Below, piece after piece: positions 61,933 through 64,000 of a stretch of DNA of 64,000 bases. Numbering within the stretch: position 1 is the stretch's first letter; every line of letters begins with the position of its first letter. Where the stretch lies: positions 79,533-143,532 of the forward strand of contig NZ_WOCA01000008.1 of assembly GCF_009728145.1 (NCBI RefSeq), in the 5' to 3' direction. Below the pieces are notes generated by a model. It ran no database searches and had not been told where the DNA came from. It worked only from the letters and a program-made list of their open reading frames with translations. This DNA comes from Ornithinibacillus caprae. Lineage in GTDB: Bacteria; Bacillota; Bacilli; Bacillales; Amphibacillaceae. The position numbers and the translations under genes were made by a program.

Positions 61933-63123
61933 ATGAAAGATGTATCATCATCACTCTACATAAGAAACATTAATATATATGGTGAAAATGATGTGATTAG
62001 AAATGGTAGTGTATTGATTGAAAATGGAAAAATCAAAGAAATTTTTTCAGAAAATCAAAAGCCAGATAGCTACCCAAACCGATTTAAAATAATAGATGGA
62101 TCAAATTTAAATGTAATTCCAGGTTTTATCGATGGTCATATCCATGGTGCAAATGGTGCGGATGTTATGGATGCAACAGAAGAAGCGATAGATTCCATGG
62201 CATCGGTATTGCCGAAAGAAGGAACGACAAGCTTTTTAGCAACAACGATTACACAATCCCCTGAAAATATAGAGAAAGCTTTAAAGAATATTGCTGATTA
62301 TACAAATAAACCTGGATATGCTGAAGTAGTTGGAGTTCATTTAGAGGGACCTTTTATTGAAAAAAGTAAAAAAGGTGCACAACCAATAGAACATATTATG
62401 GAGCCTGATATTACACAGTTTAATAAGTGGCAAGAAATGTCAGGAAATAACATTAAAACGATCACAATGGCCCCGGAACATGATGAGGATGGTTCTTTTA
62501 TCCGATATTTATATGAGTCAGGCGTTAATGTGTCTGCAGGTCATACCGCAACAGATTTTAATGGGATGAAGCGGGCTGTATCGCATGGAGTACGACAGGT
62601 GACGCATCTATGTAATGCAATGAACGGTATTCATCATCGAGATATTGGTGTAGTTGGTGCTGCATTTCTGTTAGAGGAGCTACGTGCAGAATTAATTACA
62701 GATGGCATTCATGTTTCACCAGAAATGCTAGAATTAATATATCAAAATGTTGGTAGTGAACGTTTGATTTTAATCACCGATGCAATGCGGGCAAAATGTT
62801 TACAGGCTGGAGAATATGAGTTAGGTGGACAACCTGTAACGGTTACAGAGGACCGTGCAGTATTAGAAGATGGGACCTTAGCAGGGAGTATTTTAAAATT
62901 ACAACACGGTGCACAACGAATGCTTGGTATTGAAGGTTTGTCATTAGAAAAAGTAATTGAAATGGCCTCTGTAAATCCAGCTAAACAACTAAATATGTTT
63001 GACCAAAAGGGAAGTATTGCTGTTGGGAAGGATGCAGATTTGTTAATAGTAGATGATAACCTAAATCTTTCCTATACAATCTGTCGTGGAGTTATCGCAT
63101 TTGAGGAGGATGAACATCAATGA
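61933..63123 (+). CDS. nagA: N-acetylglucosamine-6-phosphate deacetylase
   Basis: A 396-residue NagA: metal-site VIPGFIDGHIHGANGADVMD, EGTTSFLATTIT, HLEGPFIEKSKKGAQ, SAGHTATDF, THLCNAMNGIHHR and catalytic Asp in LITDAMRAK. It converts GlcNAc-6-P to glucosamine-6-P and acetate, using the product of MurQ encoded at the other end of the window. Its stop overlaps nagB as ATGA. Confidence 0.96.
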   Translation: MKDVSSSLYIRNINIYGENDVIRNGSVLIENGKIKEIFSENQKPDSYPNRFKIIDGSNLNVIPGFIDGHIHGANGADVMDATEEAIDSMASVLPKEGTTSFLATTITQSPENIEKALKNIADYTNKPGYAEVVGVHLEGPFIEKSKKGAQPIEHIMEPDITQFNKWQEMSGNNIKTITMAPEHDEDGSFIRYLYESGVNVSAGHTATDFNGMKRAVSHGVRQVTHLCNAMNGIHHRDIGVVGAAFLLEELRAELITDGIHVSPEMLELIYQNVGSERLILITDAMRAKCLQAGEYELGGQPVTVTEDRAVLEDGTLAGSILKLQHGAQRMLGIEGLSLEKVIEMASVNPAKQLNMFDQKGSIAVGKDADLLIVDDNLNLSYTICRGVIAFEEDEHQ

Positions 63124-63851
63124 ATATCATCAAGGTAAAAGATTATGAAGAAATGAGTCAGAAAGCATGCTCTTTGCTGTTAGATGTTGTAGAAAACGAA
63201 AGAAAGCCAGTGCTAGGATTGGCTACGGGATCAACACCGGAAGGCTTATATCGAAATTTAATTGAAAAGTACGAGCAGCATGAGGTAACATTCGAAGATA
63301 CAACTACCTTTAATTTAGATGAATACGTTGGTTTGGCAAAAGATGATCCAAATAGCTATCGATATTTCATGAATGAAAAGCTGTTCAAACATATAAATAT
63401 TCAAGATGAAAACACACATGTTCCAAGTGGTGTGGCTGAAGATCCAAAACAGGAATGTAAGGATTATGAGCAACTAATTCAAGAGGCAGACCGTATTGAT
63501 ATACAAATACTAGGTCTAGGATTAAATGGTCATATTGGATTTAATGAGCCAGGAACATCATTTAGTAGTCGTACACATGTGGTGGAATTAGATGAATCAA
63601 CTAGAAATGCGAATGCACGTTTTTTTGATTCTATTGATGATGTTCCGACACAAGCGATTACAATGGGAATTGAAACAATAATGGAAAGTAAATCGATAAT
63701 TTTGCTAGTATCTGGTGCAAACAAAGCGGAACCTCTTGCTCGATTAGTACATGGCGAGGTTTCGGAGGATTTTCCAGCTTCTATTCTACAAACTCATGGT
63801 AACGTAACAATCATTGCTGATGAAGCAGCACGTACAAAAATTGATTTATAG
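63120..63851 (+). CDS. nagB: glucosamine-6-phosphate deaminase
   Basis: A 243-residue NagB giving fructose-6-P and ammonia: LGLATGSTPEGLYRNLIEKY, FNLDEYVGLAKDDPNSYRYF, GLGLNGHIGFNEPGTSF and TMGIETIMESK. Coupled to nagA by the 4-base overlap. Confidence 0.96.
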   Translation: MNIIKVKDYEEMSQKACSLLLDVVENERKPVLGLATGSTPEGLYRNLIEKYEQHEVTFEDTTTFNLDEYVGLAKDDPNSYRYFMNEKLFKHINIQDENTHVPSGVAEDPKQECKDYEQLIQEADRIDIQILGLGLNGHIGFNEPGTSFSSRTHVVELDESTRNANARFFDSIDDVPTQAITMGIETIMESKSIILLVSGANKAEPLARLVHGEVSEDFPASILQTHGNVTIIADEAARTKIDL

Positions 63852-63878
63852 AAAAAACAATACCATCAGGGGTTAAAA

Positions 63879-64000
63879 TGTACCCTATAGAGTAGACACT
63901 TTAAAAAAAGTCTACCTATAGGGTACTTTTGTGTAATAATAAAGAAAAAATAGTAAATGGGGAAAGAATATGAGTAAGAGATTGTTTACGGAAAAGGAAA
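63879..64000 (+). mobile_element. possible left end of an IS3-type insertion sequence (truncated by window)
   Basis: TGTACCCTATAG (63879) starts a large hairpin with CTATAGGGTAC (63916-63926), 28 bases after nagB; T residues follow, so it may equally be the nagAB terminator. At 63970 an ORF begins MSKRLFTEKE, similar to what I recall of HTH OrfA transposase starts. Both readings remain open. Confidence 0.4.
63970..64000 (+). CDS. start of a gene cut by the window edge, possibly a transposase
   Basis: ATG 63970 is preceded by GGGGAAAG. Only the first ten residues are visible (MSKRLFTEKE), which suggests an HTH-containing transposase OrfA. Too short to confirm. Confidence 0.4.
   Translation, partial: MSKRLFTEKE

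Overview
The window is a low-GC, gene-dense Bacillota chromosome segment. Flagellin, MotAB, CheA/CheW/CheY, SinI/SinR, TasA/TapA/SipW, an IDEAL-domain pair, MurQ/MurR/AmiE and a YdjO-like protein all point to Bacillaceae, probably a halotolerant Oceanobacillus/Ornithinibacillus/Virgibacillus-like genus; the genus is an inference. No rRNA, tRNA, prophage or CRISPR was recognised. An IS-like element may begin at the right edge.

Regions. 1-6.9 kb: a muropeptide recycling operon (namZ, murQ, GNAT, murR, murK-like kinase, GNAT, amiE). It carries a sugar kinase and a downstream remnant of an ABC sugar permease, and no PTS gene is visible. 7-12.3 kb: a HAD phosphatase; a remarkable regulator made of an HTH fused to an F1-ATPase beta-like domain, coupled to an acetamidase/formamidase; a hydrolase gene broken by an internal inversion; and an AtoE transporter. 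12.8-18.7 kb: a serine hydrolase, a Uma2 nuclease, a coiled-coil protein, and a small membrane protein with a PutP-type symporter and an atypical ureohydrolase.

18.8-32.9 kb is the motility region. The flagellin gene has a sigma-D promoter and is interrupted by a 367-nt group I intron. A LAGLIDADG endonuclease gene lies just downstream on the opposite strand. Then come a c-di-GMP (GEMM-I) riboswitch with terminator, a LuxR-type regulator, motAB, a second GEMM-I riboswitch with terminator, cheX-cheA-cheW-cheY, a chemoreceptor, an EAL phosphodiesterase and a second chemoreceptor. 33.6-46 kb: a hydrolase, a TAXI-TRAP transporter whose binding protein is circularly permuted, an MFS permease, a 23-unit 21-bp satellite, and the pyroglutamate cluster pxpB-pxpA-pxpC-pcp, then MFS and HAD genes and a second 20-21 bp satellite. 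46.4-55.6 kb: a SinR-like regulator, aldehyde dehydrogenase with DUF779, an ATPase, two IDEAL proteins, a penicillin-binding protein, an LCP ligase and a class D sortase.

55.7-59.9 kb is a biofilm-matrix island. A cluster of SinR-type operators precedes tasA, tapA and sipW, followed by a TasA-like protein ending in a class-D-type LPNTA sorting signal. sinI comes next, with a GEMM-type c-di-GMP aptamer reaching its ribosome binding site, and then sinR. 60-64 kb: VanZ, a small ORF, a TIM-barrel protein, and nagA-nagB, which would complete amino-sugar recycling begun by the first operon.

The strongest unusual signals are the ATP-synthase-beta-like regulator (8076-9128), the circularly permuted TAXI receptor (35133-36125), the riboswitch-sinI leader (59250-59340), the sortase-linked TasA-like protein, and the flagellin intron with its detached endonuclease gene. 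Three c-di-GMP aptamers and one EAL enzyme suggest c-di-GMP links the motility and matrix blocks.
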